Shown: piece by piece, positions 1-9,656 of the stretch
Layout: each line of letters begins with the position of its first letter
Position numbering within the stretch: the stretch's first letter is position 1
Notes under the pieces: generated by a model
Databases searched by the model: none
What the model was told of the DNA's origin: nothing
The model's input: only the letters and a program-made list of their open reading frames with translations
Made by a program: the position numbers and the translations under genes
DNA from: Polynucleobacter sp. UK-Mo-2m-Kol15
GTDB taxonomy: Bacteria > Pseudomonadota > Gammaproteobacteria > Burkholderiales > Burkholderiaceae
Direction of reading: 5' to 3'
Length of the DNA: 64,000 bases
Assembly (NCBI RefSeq): GCF_018881505.1
Contig: NZ_JACVQC010000001.1
Span: forward strand, 1,285,927-1,349,926

Positions 1-638
1 AATTCTAATTCTTCATTGTCACGCGCGTGGCCTAGTTTGCGAACTTGATTGAGTTCAGCATCCAACTTTCCGAGGTCTGTAATGCTGTTTCTCGTGTGCC
101 CAGCCAGGCCGGTACGGGTGACATAAGCTCGGACTTGATTTGGGTCGTCACTAGCCAAAAATAATTTACCTACTGATGTGAGGTGGAGTGGTGCGCGTCC
201 ACCAATGGCGCGTACAACCTGCATCCCAGAGCGTTCACTATAGGCTCGATCAATGTAAACAATTTCGTCACCTTGTCTGACCGAAAGATTAATAGTCTCG
301 CCAGTTAACTTATGCAGGGCACGCATTGGGGCTTGTGCAGCTTCTCGGACAGATAAGCGGGCTTTAACTAGGTTACCAAGCTCAAGTAACTTTAGTCCTA
401 GTCGGTAGGTACCACCATCTCCTCGCTCAACGAGGCGACAGGCTACAAGGTCATTGAGGATTCGGTGAGCTGTAGATGGGTGTAGATCAGTTTCTTCGGC
501 AAGATTTTTAAGGCTGGTTGAGTCTTCGTGGACAGCTAATGCATCGAGTAGGTTCATCATGCGCTCAACTACCTGGATAGCTGTTTTGCCAGCTTCACCA
601 GGAGCTTTAGGCATTTTTTCTGTTTTGCTTGATGTCAT
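1..638 (-). CDS. IclR-family transcriptional regulator, C-terminus cut by window edge
   Basis: Open frame read leftward from an ATG at 638 to the window edge, about 212 codons, so the last part of a usual 250-270 residue protein is missing. The N-terminal third is a winged helix-turn-helix (residues about 20-85, with ETDLHPSTAHRILNDL as the recognition segment). It is followed by the IclR effector domain, with RAIGGRAPLHLTSVGK in the typical place. IclR proteins bind promoter DNA as dimers and respond to small metabolites; the ligand here cannot be told. It lies upstream of pyrD on the same strand, separated by about 85 bases with no evident functional link. The family call is secure; the target genes are unknown. 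Confidence 0.85.
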   Translation of the reverse strand, partial: MTSSKTEKMPKAPGEAGKTAIQVVERMMNLLDALAVHEDSTSLKNLAEETDLHPSTAHRILNDLVACRLVERGDGGTYRLGLKLLELGNLVKARLSVREAAQAPMRALHKLTGETINLSVRQGDEIVYIDRAYSERSGMQVVRAIGGRAPLHLTSVGKLFLASDDPNQVRAYVTRTGLAGHTRNSITDLGKLDAELNQVRKLGHARDNEELE

Positions 639-722
639 GCTATCAATTGTAGCGATTTTTAGTGAAATTGCACAATATGAAATATGGTTTGAATGATTGC
701 CTACTTCCTAGCCCTTAGAAAG

Positions 723-1754
723 CTACTTTTTCAATTTAGCAGCACACTCAGCAATTAGGTTTGGACCTCGATAGATTAGGCCGCTATAGATTTGTACTAG
801 AGATGCTCCAGCAGATATCTTTTCTAATGCATCTGCACCAGAAAGGATGCCTCCAACGCCAATAATCGGAATAGCATTGCCAAGATGCTGTTTTAGGTTC
901 ATAACCACCTCGGTAGAGGCATTACGAACTGGTGCACCAGATAAGCCTCCCAATTCTTCTCCAAACTGAAGGCCTTTAACAGCGTCTCGCGCAATGGTTG
1001 TATTTGTAGCAATAATTGCATCGATCTTAAATTCAAGCAATAGTTCTGCAATAAGTTTTATATCGCTTTGATTAAGATCGGGTGCTATTTTTAAAAACAG
1101 GGGCTTGCGAATACCGTACTTGTCAGAAAGCGCCTCTCGCGCTAAATGCAGAGAGCCAAGTAAAGAGCGCAGCATATCCTCTTCTTGGAGTGCTCGTAAA
1201 TTGTGGGTATTCGGAGATGAGATATTGACAGTAATGTAAGAGGCAACCTCATAGACTGCCTCCATTGCTGAGACGTAATCGCTCGCAGCATCCTCAATTG
1301 GTGTGCTGGCATTCTTGCCAATATTTAAGCCAACAATGCCACCATTTTGCCAATAAGCAGAATTGCGTACACGTTTTACACAAGCATCGACACCATCATT
1401 ATTAAATCCCATCCGATTAATGAGTGCTTGAGCTTGGGGTAGGCGAAACATACGCGGTTTTGGATTGCCGGGTTGCGGCTTTGGGGTGACTGTACCAATT
1501 TCTAAAAAACCAAAACCTAGGGATCCCAAGGCATCAATATGTTTACCGTCTTTATCGAGACCTGCAGCGAGACCAACTGGGTTTGGAAAGGTGATGCCGC
1601 ACAGATGACGGGGATCTGGAACAGGCTGCTTGATTAAGCAGCGCAGCAAACCCCAGCGCTCTGCGCGATCTAGGTTATTCAGAGTGATGTTATGAGCCCG
1701 CTCAGGGTCTAAAGAAAAGAGCCAGGGGCGTAAAAGGGAATAGCTATCGATCAT
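723..1754 (-). CDS. pyrD: Dihydroorotate dehydrogenase (quinone), class 2
   Basis: Fourth step of pyrimidine synthesis: oxidises dihydroorotate to orotate and passes electrons to the quinone pool at the inner membrane. At 343 residues it has the class 2 length, with an N-terminal helical extension ([15 protein letters not shown]) for membrane contact. FMN-barrel motifs seen: [13 protein letters not shown] near residue 58, [17 protein letters not shown] near 82, the catalytic-serine segment NISSPNT near 177, and IIGVGGI near the end. It starts 9 bases after the stop of bpt on the same strand, so it probably ends the nudix-aat-bpt-pyrD run. Confidence 0.97.
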   Translation of the reverse strand: MIDSYSLLRPWLFSLDPERAHNITLNNLDRAERWGLLRCLIKQPVPDPRHLCGITFPNPVGLAAGLDKDGKHIDALGSLGFGFLEIGTVTPKPQPGNPKPRMFRLPQAQALINRMGFNNDGVDACVKRVRNSAYWQNGGIVGLNIGKNASTPIEDAASDYVSAMEAVYEVASYITVNISSPNTHNLRALQEEDMLRSLLGSLHLAREALSDKYGIRKPLFLKIAPDLNQSDIKLIAELLLEFKIDAIIATNTTIARDAVKGLQFGEELGGLSGAPVRNASTEVVMNLKQHLGNAIPIIGVGGILSGADALEKISAGASLVQIYSGLIYRGPNLIAECAAKLKK

Positions 1755-1763
1755 GGGTAGATA

Positions 1764-2510
1764 TTATGGCCCAATGATTGGCTGCCAGTGATCGTCAACT
1801 AAACCTTCAATAGGCTGAAATTTCGTTTTATAGGACATTTTTTCACTGTTCTCAATGTAGTAGCCAAGATAGAGATAGGGAAGATCCAATTCCATGGCCT
1901 GTTGAATTTGCCACAAGATGCTAAAGCTTCCATAGCTCGCAGAGGTATTCTTAGCGTCAAAGAAGGTATAAACCGAGGAAATACCTTGGTCCAAGATATC
2001 AATCATGCTAACCATTCGCAGGCGCCCAGGATCAGTATCGTTTGACCCATCCCGAAATTCTATGATTCTAGAATTAACACGGCTTTGCAATAAAAACTGC
2101 ATATATTGATTTTGGTCATCTTGATCCATTTCGCTGCCAGCATGACGCTCATTTTGGTAATGTTGGTAGAGCTGGAAGTGCTCTTCTTGATAACCTAGTT
2201 TCAGTACGCGAATATCTAATCCAATATGCTTTTTCCATGAGCGTTTTTGACTGCGATTTGCTACAAAATGCTTTACTGGAATTCGTGTTGCAATACAGGC
2301 ATTACATTCATCACAATAAGGGCGATAGGTATATAAGCCGCTGCGACGAAATCCTGCATTCACTAGCTCTCCATATAAGTCAGCGTGAATTAAGTGTGAG
2401 GGCGTCGCTACCTGTGAGCGAGCAGTTTTTCCCGGCAAATAGCTACAGGGGTAGGGTGCTGTTGCGTAAAACTGAAGTTCAGTTAAGGGGAGTTCTTTTA
2501 GTTGGGTCAT
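1764..2510 (-). CDS. bpt: Aspartate/glutamate leucyltransferase (Bpt/ATE family)
   Basis: Transfers leucine from leucyl-tRNA to proteins with N-terminal Asp or Glu, marking them for ClpS/ClpAP (bacterial N-degron pathway). At 248 residues it has the usual Bpt length. The N-terminal cysteine-rich segment ([18 protein letters not shown], near residue 63) and the C-terminal [20 protein letters not shown] segment are typical of the arginyl/leucyl-transferase fold. Its ATG overlaps the stop of aat by 4 bases (ATGA), so the two transferases are translationally coupled. An older name for the family is putative arginyltransferase; the leucyl specificity comes from family knowledge. Confidence 0.93.
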   Translation of the reverse strand: MTQLKELPLTELQFYATAPYPCSYLPGKTARSQVATPSHLIHADLYGELVNAGFRRSGLYTYRPYCDECNACIATRIPVKHFVANRSQKRSWKKHIGLDIRVLKLGYQEEHFQLYQHYQNERHAGSEMDQDDQNQYMQFLLQSRVNSRIIEFRDGSNDTDPGRLRMVSMIDILDQGISSVYTFFDAKNTSASYGSFSILWQIQQAMELDLPYLYLGYYIENSEKMSYKTKFQPIEGLVDDHWQPIIGP

Positions 2511-3244
2511 AGCCAGTGACGCAGAATTGCTTTATCAAATTTCCATGGAATCTCTATATTAGATTGCTTTAAGGCAATTTGCAGGTGAGTTAAAAATTCA
2601 TGTCGAGGTATTGGTGCTCCGCCCAGAGAATCCAGATGCGCCGTCTCCTGTTGGCAATCAATCATTTCTACCTGATGTTGTTGGCACCATGCGGCAAGAG
2701 CGGCCAAGGCAATTTTAGATGCGCCAGTTTGATGGCTAAACATCGACTCTCCAAAAATCATTCCACCAAATGACACACAATAGAGGCCGCCTATTATTCT
2801 TTCATCCTCTTTTATAGCAATGCTATGGGCATGGCCTTGCTCATAAAGATTGGTGTAGGCGTCCATGATTTCATGAGTAATCCACGTACCATCTTGGTTC
2901 TTTCTTCTTGCGGTTGCGCAGGAGCGGACCACTGCTCCAAAGTCTTCATCAACATAGATATTTTTTTGTTCAGCTGTTAAAAAATGACGAATGCTTTTCT
3001 TTAGGGAGTCATGGCATTTAAAGTCCTTGGGCTTTAGTACCATTCTGGGGTTAGGTGACCACCAGAGCACTGGCTGGTTATCTGAGTACCACGGAAAAAT
3101 CCCCATCTGGTATGCACGAGCTAGTTGCCCTGGATAAATACGATCGCTTACTGCAATTAGGCCTGGGACACTTGGATCTGGATCAGGATATTCGATTGGA
3201 TTTGGAAATTCATCCTGAGACCCCAGCCAATTGATATTGCTCAT
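2507..3244 (-). CDS. aat: Leucyl/phenylalanyl-tRNA--protein transferase
   Basis: Adds Leu or Phe to N-terminal Arg/Lys of proteins for ClpS/ClpAP degradation. The frame is open back to 3340, but the start chosen is the ATG at 3244 ([16 protein letters not shown]). This gives 245 residues, the usual length, and removes most of a 83-base overlap with the Nudix gene. Family motifs: [20 protein letters not shown] with [13 protein letters not shown] near residue 50, [19 protein letters not shown] near 155, and [17 protein letters not shown] near 195. It is followed directly by bpt with a 4-base overlap. Confidence 0.95.
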   Translation of the reverse strand: MSNINWLGSQDEFPNPIEYPDPDPSVPGLIAVSDRIYPGQLARAYQMGIFPWYSDNQPVLWWSPNPRMVLKPKDFKCHDSLKKSIRHFLTAEQKNIYVDEDFGAVVRSCATARRKNQDGTWITHEIMDAYTNLYEQGHAHSIAIKEDERIIGGLYCVSFGGMIFGESMFSHQTGASKIALAALAAWCQQHQVEMIDCQQETAHLDSLGGAPIPRHEFLTHLQIALKQSNIEIPWKFDKAILRHWL

Positions 3245-3257
3245 GATATAGCCAGAC

Positions 3258-3818
3258 TTAGATTTTTTCTGATGGCAAGATATCTCTGCTGCGAACGCTA
3301 AATTCAAGACCAGAATCAAAGACTCCTGCGGTACGGTCATTAAAAAACCACTCTAGAGTTTGCTTGACTGTTGGAAATGCAATCTCACTCCAAGGGATAT
3401 CTTCCTCATTAAAAAGGCCAACCTCTAAACTCTCCTCACCAGCCTGGAAGTCTGGTGAGCTCATTGAGGCGAGGTAAAAAAGATGAACTTGCTCTGCATG
3501 TGGCACGTTTAGCAGTGAATAGAGTGGGCCAATTTGAACAATTGCACCAGCCTCCTCTTGGGTTTCTCTTGCAGCTCCAATGCTAGTAGTTTCACCAAGC
3601 TCCATAAATCCAGCTGGGAGAGTCCAGTAGCCATAGCGAGGCTCTATGGCGCGACGGCATAGCAAAATTTGTTTACCGAAGATAGGAATGCTGCCAACTA
3701 CATTGCGTGGATTGAAGTAATGGATGATGCCGCAAGATTCACAGACATGACGTTCCCGAGAATCATCCGCAGGAATCTTGATGCTAATAGGCGCTGCACA
3801 GTGCGAGCAAAACTTCAT
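3258..3818 (-). CDS. Nudix hydrolase with N-terminal zinc ribbon
   Basis: Hydrolyses nucleoside-diphosphate-X compounds; the actual substrate is unknown. Of 186 residues, the first 35 form a two-pair zinc ribbon (CSHCAAP and CESCG). The Nudix box follows: GFMELGETTSIGAARETQEE then AG, matching GX5EX7REUXEEXG, near residue 72. This zinc-ribbon Nudix architecture is common in Burkholderiales and resembles NudC-like or ADP-ribose/FAD-type enzymes. It lies 9 bases after the stop of the pabB-pabC fusion and 13 bases before the chosen aat start, so it is probably cotranscribed with them. Confidence 0.9.
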   Translation of the reverse strand: MKFCSHCAAPISIKIPADDSRERHVCESCGIIHYFNPRNVVGSIPIFGKQILLCRRAIEPRYGYWTLPAGFMELGETTSIGAARETQEEAGAIVQIGPLYSLLNVPHAEQVHLFYLASMSSPDFQAGEESLEVGLFNEEDIPWSEIAFPTVKQTLEWFFNDRTAGVFDSGLEFSVRSRDILPSEKI

Positions 3819-3827
3819 ACTTACTTT

Positions 3828-5654
3828 CTAAAAATGGGCGGGTATGAGGCCCCGGAGTGCATTGCTAAGCATAATCTCTTTTGCATTCCGAACATCTTCA
3901 ATGGTCAGGTTGGCTTCATGGGCATTCCATTGTGGATCATTTAATACGATTGATCTCATTACTCCCGGCAGAAGGCCGGCTGAAACAGGTGGCGTAAGCC
4001 AGGCATCTCCGGATTTAATGAAAACACTAGTTCTTCCACCTTCAGTAACAAAGCCGTGCTCATTAATAAAAAGTGCGTCAAAGCCACCGAGCAACTCAGA
4101 TAATTGCCATGCTTGATCATAAATACTTCGGCAATTCAACTTGTGTCTCAATAAAATATTGCCTGAATGAAGTATGGCTTTACTAGGATCAGGAAGAATA
4201 TCGCTCGCCCAAAATAGCTTGGTTGGACCATGCAGTGGGTTAAGCAGGGTAACCTTACAGCTCGGTATGCCTGTATAGTCGAGGTCTAATCGCAAACGAT
4301 ATTCAGAATTAGTATTGCAATCTTTGCAGTTGAGCTCAATAACTCTGATTACCTCAGCAATGGGGCAAGGAATCCCCAGCATCAAAGCTGAATTTACTAA
4401 GCGTTCCATATGAAGTTGCAGATGTTGTACCTTGCCTTGACGAATCAAAATAGTCTCAAATAAAGCTAGTTCACTTGGCATCTTACTTAAGAAGGACGCT
4501 TTAATTTGGCACTCCTCCCATTCTTTATCTGCTTCAGAATCAATCGTAATACCAGCACCGATACCCAATGTAAAAGATGATGCATGCGTCTTTGTATCTT
4601 GATCAATTTCAAGGGTACGGATTGGCACGCTAAATGCAAAGTCGCCGCTAGGATCAATCCAGCCCAAAGCGCCACAATAGTAGCCGCGATTTTGCGGCTC
4701 TAATTCTTGGATGATCTCCATGCTACGCTTCTTTGGTGCCCCAGTGACAGAGCCACAGGGAAAAACTGCATTCAGGATATTAGTCAATCTAGTTTCGGGT
4801 TTTATTTCAGCTTGAATAGTTGAGGTCATTTGTAGAACGTCGCCATACCTAGCAACCTCAAAAAGAGTAGGAACGGTAACCGTACCTGGCAAAGCTATGC
4901 GACTGAGATCATTGCGCAGTAAATCAACAATCATGACATTCTCAGCTCGATTCTTTGCATCTGCTGACAAGTGCTCGGCTGAGTCATTTAGTGCGCTAGC
5001 AGTACCCTTCATAGGCATGGCCTTTAAAGTAACTCCTTGTTTTTGAATAAATAACTCCGGTGATTGTGACAAAATAAAGCTTGAGTCTTGGGAAATAAAT
5101 GCACCAAATCTTCCCGGCTGCCTTTCTCTTAAGCGCGCATACAGGGCAAGTGGATCACCGTAGGTCTCACCAGTAATTCGAAATGTATGGTTAATTTGAT
5201 AAGTATCGCCATTACGGATGTATTCTTGAATACTCTCAATCTCGGAAGAGAATTGTTTTTTATCAATCGAGGAGTGAAGATTGGCAATTCCTGCAATTTG
5301 CTTATCAGGCTCAAGGGTCGCAACTTCATGATTAATAAAGGCATCAACATCTTCCTTGCTCAGGCTTTTAAAAGATTTAAAAGACCAGGCCTGTACAAGT
5401 GGATGGGGATGATTTTTCAATGCTGGGCGCTGATCAATTTTATGAATGTATAGGCCCAATTCATAAGCAAAAGCAGCGACAACATATTCTCCGCGAGCTA
5501 ATGCCTCATCAATACTCTGTAGACATTGATTTACGGCCGCGATTGTTGCAGAGGGCTTAGACTGAGGGTATATCGTCCATGATTGCAATAGCGCTTCATA
5601 AAGGCGACTACTTGGCCTAGCATGACTGCTTTGGGCATCGTCAAGCAATATCAT
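3828..5654 (-). CDS. pabB: Fused aminodeoxychorismate synthase I / aminodeoxychorismate lyase
   Basis: Bifunctional enzyme for p-aminobenzoate, the folate precursor. The N-terminal part (residues about 1-390) is the chorismate-binding PabB domain, with QINHTFRITGETYGDP, AENVMIVDLLRNDLSRIA, GDVLQMTSTI and PCGSVTGAPKKRSMEIIQ. The C-terminal part (about 395-608) is a class IV PLP aminotransferase fold like PabC, with LALFETILIRQGK, a likely catalytic lysine at 505 (RHKLNCRSIYDQ) and NEHGFVTEGGRTSVF. At 608 residues it matches the known PabBC fusions of betaproteobacteria. The glutaminase partner PabA is not next to it. It is possibly cotranscribed with the downstream Nudix gene. Confidence 0.93.
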   Translation of the reverse strand: MILLDDAQSSHARPSSRLYEALLQSWTIYPQSKPSATIAAVNQCLQSIDEALARGEYVVAAFAYELGLYIHKIDQRPALKNHPHPLVQAWSFKSFKSLSKEDVDAFINHEVATLEPDKQIAGIANLHSSIDKKQFSSEIESIQEYIRNGDTYQINHTFRITGETYGDPLALYARLRERQPGRFGAFISQDSSFILSQSPELFIQKQGVTLKAMPMKGTASALNDSAEHLSADAKNRAENVMIVDLLRNDLSRIALPGTVTVPTLFEVARYGDVLQMTSTIQAEIKPETRLTNILNAVFPCGSVTGAPKKRSMEIIQELEPQNRGYYCGALGWIDPSGDFAFSVPIRTLEIDQDTKTHASSFTLGIGAGITIDSEADKEWEECQIKASFLSKMPSELALFETILIRQGKVQHLQLHMERLVNSALMLGIPCPIAEVIRVIELNCKDCNTNSEYRLRLDLDYTGIPSCKVTLLNPLHGPTKLFWASDILPDPSKAILHSGNILLRHKLNCRSIYDQAWQLSELLGGFDALFINEHGFVTEGGRTSVFIKSGDAWLTPPVSAGLLPGVMRSIVLNDPQWNAHEANLTIEDVRNAKEIMLSNALRGLIPAHF

Positions 5655-5690
5655 GCTGATGACTGTTGGGGCTCAAATATTAGCTTGAAA

Positions 5691-6266
5691 TTACTTTAAA
5701 ACAGTGGCCGATTCAATTGTGACGGTCTTGCTTGGCACATCCGACATGCGACCCATTTTTGGTGCTGATGCAACCATGGTAGGAATTTTACGAATGGCAT
5801 CAATTGTTTGCGTACCAGAGATAACTTTACCAAATACGGTATACCCATTGCCCATAGCATTTGGATAATTCAATCCTTCGTTGTCCTTAACGTTAATAAA
5901 GAACTGAGCTGTTGCTGAATCTGGGTCAGAAGTGCGAGCCATTGCTATGGTATAAGTCTGATTCTTGAGACCATTTTGAGCTTCAGATACTACAGGTGCA
6001 TTAGTCGCCTTTTGGCTTAGGTCTGGCGTAAAGCCTCCGCCTTGAATCATGAAACCATCGATAACACGGTGAAAAATTGTTCCATTATAAAACCCGCTCT
6101 TGACGTAGTTCAAGAAGTTAGCACTTGTCTTAGGCGCTTTGACATCATCTAGTTCCACTACAAAATTCCCCATAGTAGTTTTGAATTCCACTTTAGGGCC
6201 GGCATAGCTGGTAGCGCTGGCAAGGAAACTAACAATAATAAAAAGTGAGGCGATAATTTTGCGCAT
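5691..6266 (-). CDS. ppiA: Periplasmic peptidyl-prolyl cis-trans isomerase, cyclophilin type
   Basis: Catalyses proline isomerisation during folding of exported proteins. The start chosen is the ATG at 6266, giving 191 residues with a clean signal peptide (MRKIIASLFIIVSFLASATS, cleavage after YAG or nearby). An earlier in-frame ATG at 6365 would overlap the neighbouring gene and bury the signal peptide. Cyclophilin motifs: TTMGNFVVELDD, FHRVIDGFMIQGGGF near residue 70, MARTSDPDSATAQFFINV near 110, and GYTVFGKVISG near 145. The E. coli-style symbol is used for the periplasmic form; the family is certain, strict orthology is not. Confidence 0.93.
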   Translation of the reverse strand: MRKIIASLFIIVSFLASATSYAGPKVEFKTTMGNFVVELDDVKAPKTSANFLNYVKSGFYNGTIFHRVIDGFMIQGGGFTPDLSQKATNAPVVSEAQNGLKNQTYTIAMARTSDPDSATAQFFINVKDNEGLNYPNAMGNGYTVFGKVISGTQTIDAIRKIPTMVASAPKMGRMSDVPSKTVTIESATVLK

Positions 6267-6318
6267 GGTGATAGTCCTTAAAAATCTACTAAAAAATGAA
6301 TAATTCTGATTGTATTGC

Positions 6319-6960
6319 TCAAAGTCCAGAGGGTACTTGTCCAGCGTGTCGATAGGTTTCCTCATTAAACATGCCCGGCCTATTTAGGTAATCCAAGGTC
6401 CAATCGATAGTATCTACACCCCAAAAGGCATGTCCATTGATGATTAGCGTTGGGACGCCAAATGCACCATCCGATTTTGCGCTTTCTGTATTGCTGATGA
6501 GCTTTGCTTTGATCTCTGGTGAATCTGGTTTAGCTGTGTTTTCTGCTAATCCTAAATATTGGCAAAACTCCGGCCAGGATAAATTGGGATCCTTGCCTTC
6601 TGCCCAGACAAACTCAAATGCGCGCTCTATCATTTCCCATTGAGCCTCTTCTTTTACTAACAAGCGCTGCGCCGCAACTGTAAGGAATGGATGATGTTTT
6701 GGGAAACGAAAAGGGAGCCCCAGTTTTTCTGCAAGCCATACACAGTATTGATAGGTGTGGGGTCGTTTGGCTGCTACTTCTCCAGGGCCCCGATTTTCAG
6801 TTGCGCGAAATAAACCGCCTAATAATATTGGCACTGGCTCAATTTTTACACGCTGGTCAAGCCGATGACGTTGCTTAATATAAAAGTAGGAGAATGGAGA
6901 AATAATGTCGTAATAAAAAGTTCCCCTTACGGTCTTTGAGCTCATCTGGTCTAAGGTCAT
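6319..6960 (-). CDS. 2-hydroxychromene-2-carboxylate isomerase-like, DsbA-fold (GST kappa) protein
   Basis: A 213-residue thioredoxin-fold protein of the DsbA/kappa-GST group. The usual CXXC is replaced by SPFS (YDIISPFSYFYIK, near residue 18), where a serine binds the glutathione thiol. Other family segments are EPVPILLGGLFRATEN and DGAFGVPTLIINGHAFWGVD. Known relatives isomerise 2-hydroxychromene-2-carboxylate in naphthalene catabolism, but no aromatic pathway surrounds it, so the substrate is open. Its ATG overlaps the rarA stop (ATGA), suggesting coupling. A second possible start, MSSKTVRG, lies five codons in. Confidence 0.85.
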   Translation of the reverse strand: MTLDQMSSKTVRGTFYYDIISPFSYFYIKQRHRLDQRVKIEPVPILLGGLFRATENRGPGEVAAKRPHTYQYCVWLAEKLGLPFRFPKHHPFLTVAAQRLLVKEEAQWEMIERAFEFVWAEGKDPNLSWPEFCQYLGLAENTAKPDSPEIKAKLISNTESAKSDGAFGVPTLIINGHAFWGVDTIDWTLDYLNRPGMFNEETYRHAGQVPSGL

Positions 6961-8270
6961 TTCTTTTTAGATTCGGCATCTAATTTTCGTAAAAAGGTCA
7001 TCTTCTCGCTAATTTGGCTTTCAAGCCCACGATCGACAGGCTCATACCAATGAGGCTCCGCCATTCCCTCTGGTAGGTATGACTCTCCAGCTGCATAGGC
7101 ATGTGGCTCATCATGCGCATAACGATATTCTTTACCATGACCTAATTCTTTCATTAGCTTGGTTGGGGCATTACGCAAATGATTGGGTACGGGTTTACTT
7201 TGGTCGCTCGCAACATAGGCTCTTGCAGCGTTATACGCCTTATAGCTTGCATTACTTTTAGCAGCGATTGCTAAATACACCACGGCTTGCCCAAGTGCAA
7301 GTTCACCCTCAGGGGAGCCAAGTCGTTCAAAGGTTTGCGCTGCATCATTCGCAAGCTGCATTGCTCTAGGATCGGCTAGTCCTATATCTTCCCAGGCCAT
7401 GCGAATAATTCTTCGGGCCAGATAGCGAGGATCGGCACCACCATCTAACATTCTGCAGAACCAATATAGCGCTGCATCTGGATTAGAGCCCCGTACTGAT
7501 TTGTGCATGGCGGAGATTTGATCATAAAAGTGGTCGCCTCCTTTATCAAAACGGCGAGCTTGAACACTTAAAGCGTTCTCAATGAAATGCTCATCAACTT
7601 TAAGAATCTGAGAATTTGGGGTAGAGACAGCATTACTTACTTGCTCGACCAAATTGAGTAGTCTTCTAGCGTCGCCATCTGCATGAGCAATTAGGGTATC
7701 AATTGCTGCCGATTCAAACTTTGTATCAGGCATTGAAAATTGTTGCGCCCGATCAAATAATTGCTTAAGCTCTTCAGCGCTTAATGATTTAAGTACATAG
7801 ACTTGTGCACGTGAAAGCAAGGCTGAATTCACTTCAAATGAAGGATTTTCAGTTGTTGCGCCAATAAAAGTAAATAAGCCAGACTCAACGTGTGGCAATA
7901 AGGCATCTTGCTGACTTTTATTAAAACGATGAATTTCATCAACAAACAGAATGGTTTGCCGACCATATTGAGACATGCTTTGTTGTGCTTGCTCAATTGC
8001 CTCGCGAATTTCTTTAACACCAGCAAGAACAGCAGATATCGCTATAAATTCTCGATCAAAAGCCTTTGCTGAGAGTCTTGCTAAGGTGGTTTTACCTACC
8101 CCTGGTGGACCCCAAAGAATCATTGAGTGCGGCTTGCCAGATGCAAATGCAAGATGGAGTGGTTTGCTGTTTGCTAGTAGATGTGTTTGTCCGATGACTT
8201 CTTCGATAGTTTTTGGGCGCAACGACTCCGCTAATGGCGGGGGAGGCGATTGGTTAAAAAGATTACCCAT
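6957..8270 (-). CDS. rarA: Replication-associated recombination protein A (MgsA/RarA AAA+ ATPase)
   Basis: AAA+ clamp-loader-like ATPase acting at stalled replication forks with SSB and RecA. It has 437 residues. Walker A is [11 protein letters not shown] near residue 54, Walker [21 protein letters not shown] near 107, and sensor 1 [14 protein letters not shown] near 135. The C-terminal tetramerisation region includes [20 protein letters not shown] and a late [13 protein letters not shown] segment typical of the family. It sits between a DUF3429-like gene (9 bases upstream) and the DsbA-fold gene (4-base overlap) on the minus strand. Confidence 0.96.
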   Translation of the reverse strand: MGNLFNQSPPPPLAESLRPKTIEEVIGQTHLLANSKPLHLAFASGKPHSMILWGPPGVGKTTLARLSAKAFDREFIAISAVLAGVKEIREAIEQAQQSMSQYGRQTILFVDEIHRFNKSQQDALLPHVESGLFTFIGATTENPSFEVNSALLSRAQVYVLKSLSAEELKQLFDRAQQFSMPDTKFESAAIDTLIAHADGDARRLLNLVEQVSNAVSTPNSQILKVDEHFIENALSVQARRFDKGGDHFYDQISAMHKSVRGSNPDAALYWFCRMLDGGADPRYLARRIIRMAWEDIGLADPRAMQLANDAAQTFERLGSPEGELALGQAVVYLAIAAKSNASYKAYNAARAYVASDQSKPVPNHLRNAPTKLMKELGHGKEYRYAHDEPHAYAAGESYLPEGMAEPHWYEPVDRGLESQISEKMTFLRKLDAESKKK

Positions 8271-8279
8271 GTACCCTAA

Positions 8280-8759
8280 TTAGTTTTGGACAAATAAAAT
8301 AACGAGAGCGGCCCAAATTAAGCATCCTGCAGAAACTACCGTCAGTCGATTGCGCATAGTCATGAATGCAGTGAATGCTTCTTCGTTAGAAAAATAGCGT
8401 CGATAGGTTTCTTTATCGATATTACGTTGGATGATCAAAGCTGATGCCAAGATCACCATACCAACTGGAATATAAATATGCAGCGCAACCCAGGCAACTA
8501 GGGCAGGTATCACACCCCATATCCATGCGTTACGATCCTCCCAACGATCACCTATCGGCGCTTTGCCTAGCCTATGCAAATTGGCGCCCCAATGTAGAGC
8601 GCCCATAAATGAAGTAATAACAGCCCCATAACCTGCTAGCGACTCAGCGCTTAGATAATTCAGCGGTGTAGGAGCCAATTGAACCATTAAAGCTAGGCCA
8701 ACAAAAGGAATGAGGCCGGCATAACCTAATTTTTGAACTAGAGGAGGTAAGGGGTTCAC
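8280..8759 (-). CDS. DUF3429-like integral membrane protein
   Basis: Small inner-membrane protein of 159 residues. About five hydrophobic segments are visible, including LIPFVGLALMVQLAP, YGAVITSFMGALHWGANL, VIPALVAWVALHIYIPVGMV and a last one near the C-terminus. The segment GAVITSFMGALHWG with a conserved-looking His-Trp is what suggests the DUF3429 family. The function is unknown. It lies 9 bases upstream of rarA in the same direction. Confidence 0.75.
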   Translation of the reverse strand: MNPLPPLVQKLGYAGLIPFVGLALMVQLAPTPLNYLSAESLAGYGAVITSFMGALHWGANLHRLGKAPIGDRWEDRNAWIWGVIPALVAWVALHIYIPVGMVILASALIIQRNIDKETYRRYFSNEEAFTAFMTMRNRLTVVSAGCLIWAALVILFVQN

Positions 8760-8800
8760 AAGAACTCTTTTATAGAAATAATGGGTTGGTATGTTGAGAG

Positions 8801-9655
8801 TTACTGATCATAGGTGTAGACACCGCGCCCAGTTTTGCGACCTAGGTAGCCAGCATCAACCATCTCGCGGAGCAATGGGCAAGGGCGATACTTGGAGTCG
8901 CTGAAGTTCTCAAAATAGACTTCCATAACTGCTAGGCATGTATCAAGACCAATTAAGTCGGCTAAAGCGAGTGGCCCTATCGGTTGATTGCAACCCAATT
9001 TCATGCCAGCATCAATATCTTCGGGGCTAGCAAGGCCTTCGTGAAGAACAAAGAAAGCTTCATTAATCATTGGCAATAGAATGCGGTTCACTACAAAGCC
9101 AGGAGAGTTCTTGACTGTGATCGGCTCTTTGCCGATGCGCTTAGCCATTTCAATGATGGCAGAGTGGGTTGCGTCTGAAGTTTGCAAACCCCGAATGACT
9201 TCAACTAATGCCATCATAGGTGGCGGATTAAAAAAGTGCATACCAATAAAGCGGCTTGGTGTGGAATCTAAAGCGGCAAGCTTCGTAATTGAAAGTGAAG
9301 AAGTATTAGTGGCAATGATAGTTTCTTTGCTGACGATCTCATCAACTTGCTTCAAAATCTTTTCTTTAATAGCTTGATTTTCGGTGGCAGCTTCAATGAC
9401 TAGTTGCAGGTCCTTAAAGTCAGCGTAGGAAGTACTCCCCTTGATACGCTTGAGTGCGGCATCTTTTTCTTCCGCTGTGAGGATCTCTTTCTTAACAAGG
9501 CGATCCAAGCTCTTGCTGATTTGACCTAAGCCCTTATCAACTGCGGCATCATTAACGTCAACCATGACGACATCAAGACCAGCAACAGCGCAGACCTGTG
9601 CTATACCATTGCCCATCGTGCCTGCACCAATAACCCCGACCGACTGAATCTTCAT
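8801..9655 (-). CDS. 3-hydroxybutyryl-CoA / 3-hydroxyacyl-CoA dehydrogenase
   Basis: NAD(P)-dependent oxidoreductase that interconverts 3-hydroxyacyl-CoA and 3-oxoacyl-CoA in fatty-acid or hydroxybutyrate metabolism. The start is set at the ATG at 9655 (MKIQSVGVIGAGTMGNG), giving 284 residues, the usual length; the frame runs further upstream but into the GST gene. The Rossmann motif is GAGTMGNGIAQVCA, and the catalytic stretch includes IGMHFFNPPPMMALVEVIRG and NSPGFVVNRILLPMINEA. The C-terminal domain ends with GRKTGRGVYTYD. It is only one or two bases from the upstream GST stop, so it is probably cotranscribed with it. Confidence 0.94.
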   Translation of the reverse strand: MKIQSVGVIGAGTMGNGIAQVCAVAGLDVVMVDVNDAAVDKGLGQISKSLDRLVKKEILTAEEKDAALKRIKGSTSYADFKDLQLVIEAATENQAIKEKILKQVDEIVSKETIIATNTSSLSITKLAALDSTPSRFIGMHFFNPPPMMALVEVIRGLQTSDATHSAIIEMAKRIGKEPITVKNSPGFVVNRILLPMINEAFFVLHEGLASPEDIDAGMKLGCNQPIGPLALADLIGLDTCLAVMEVYFENFSDSKYRPCPLLREMVDAGYLGRKTGRGVYTYDQ

Positions 9656-9656
9656 G

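Noticed and set aside
5691-6365. Cyclophilin frame starting at 6365
   Set aside because: It would put 33 residues before a clean signal peptide and overlap the preceding gene; the ATG at 6266 is better.
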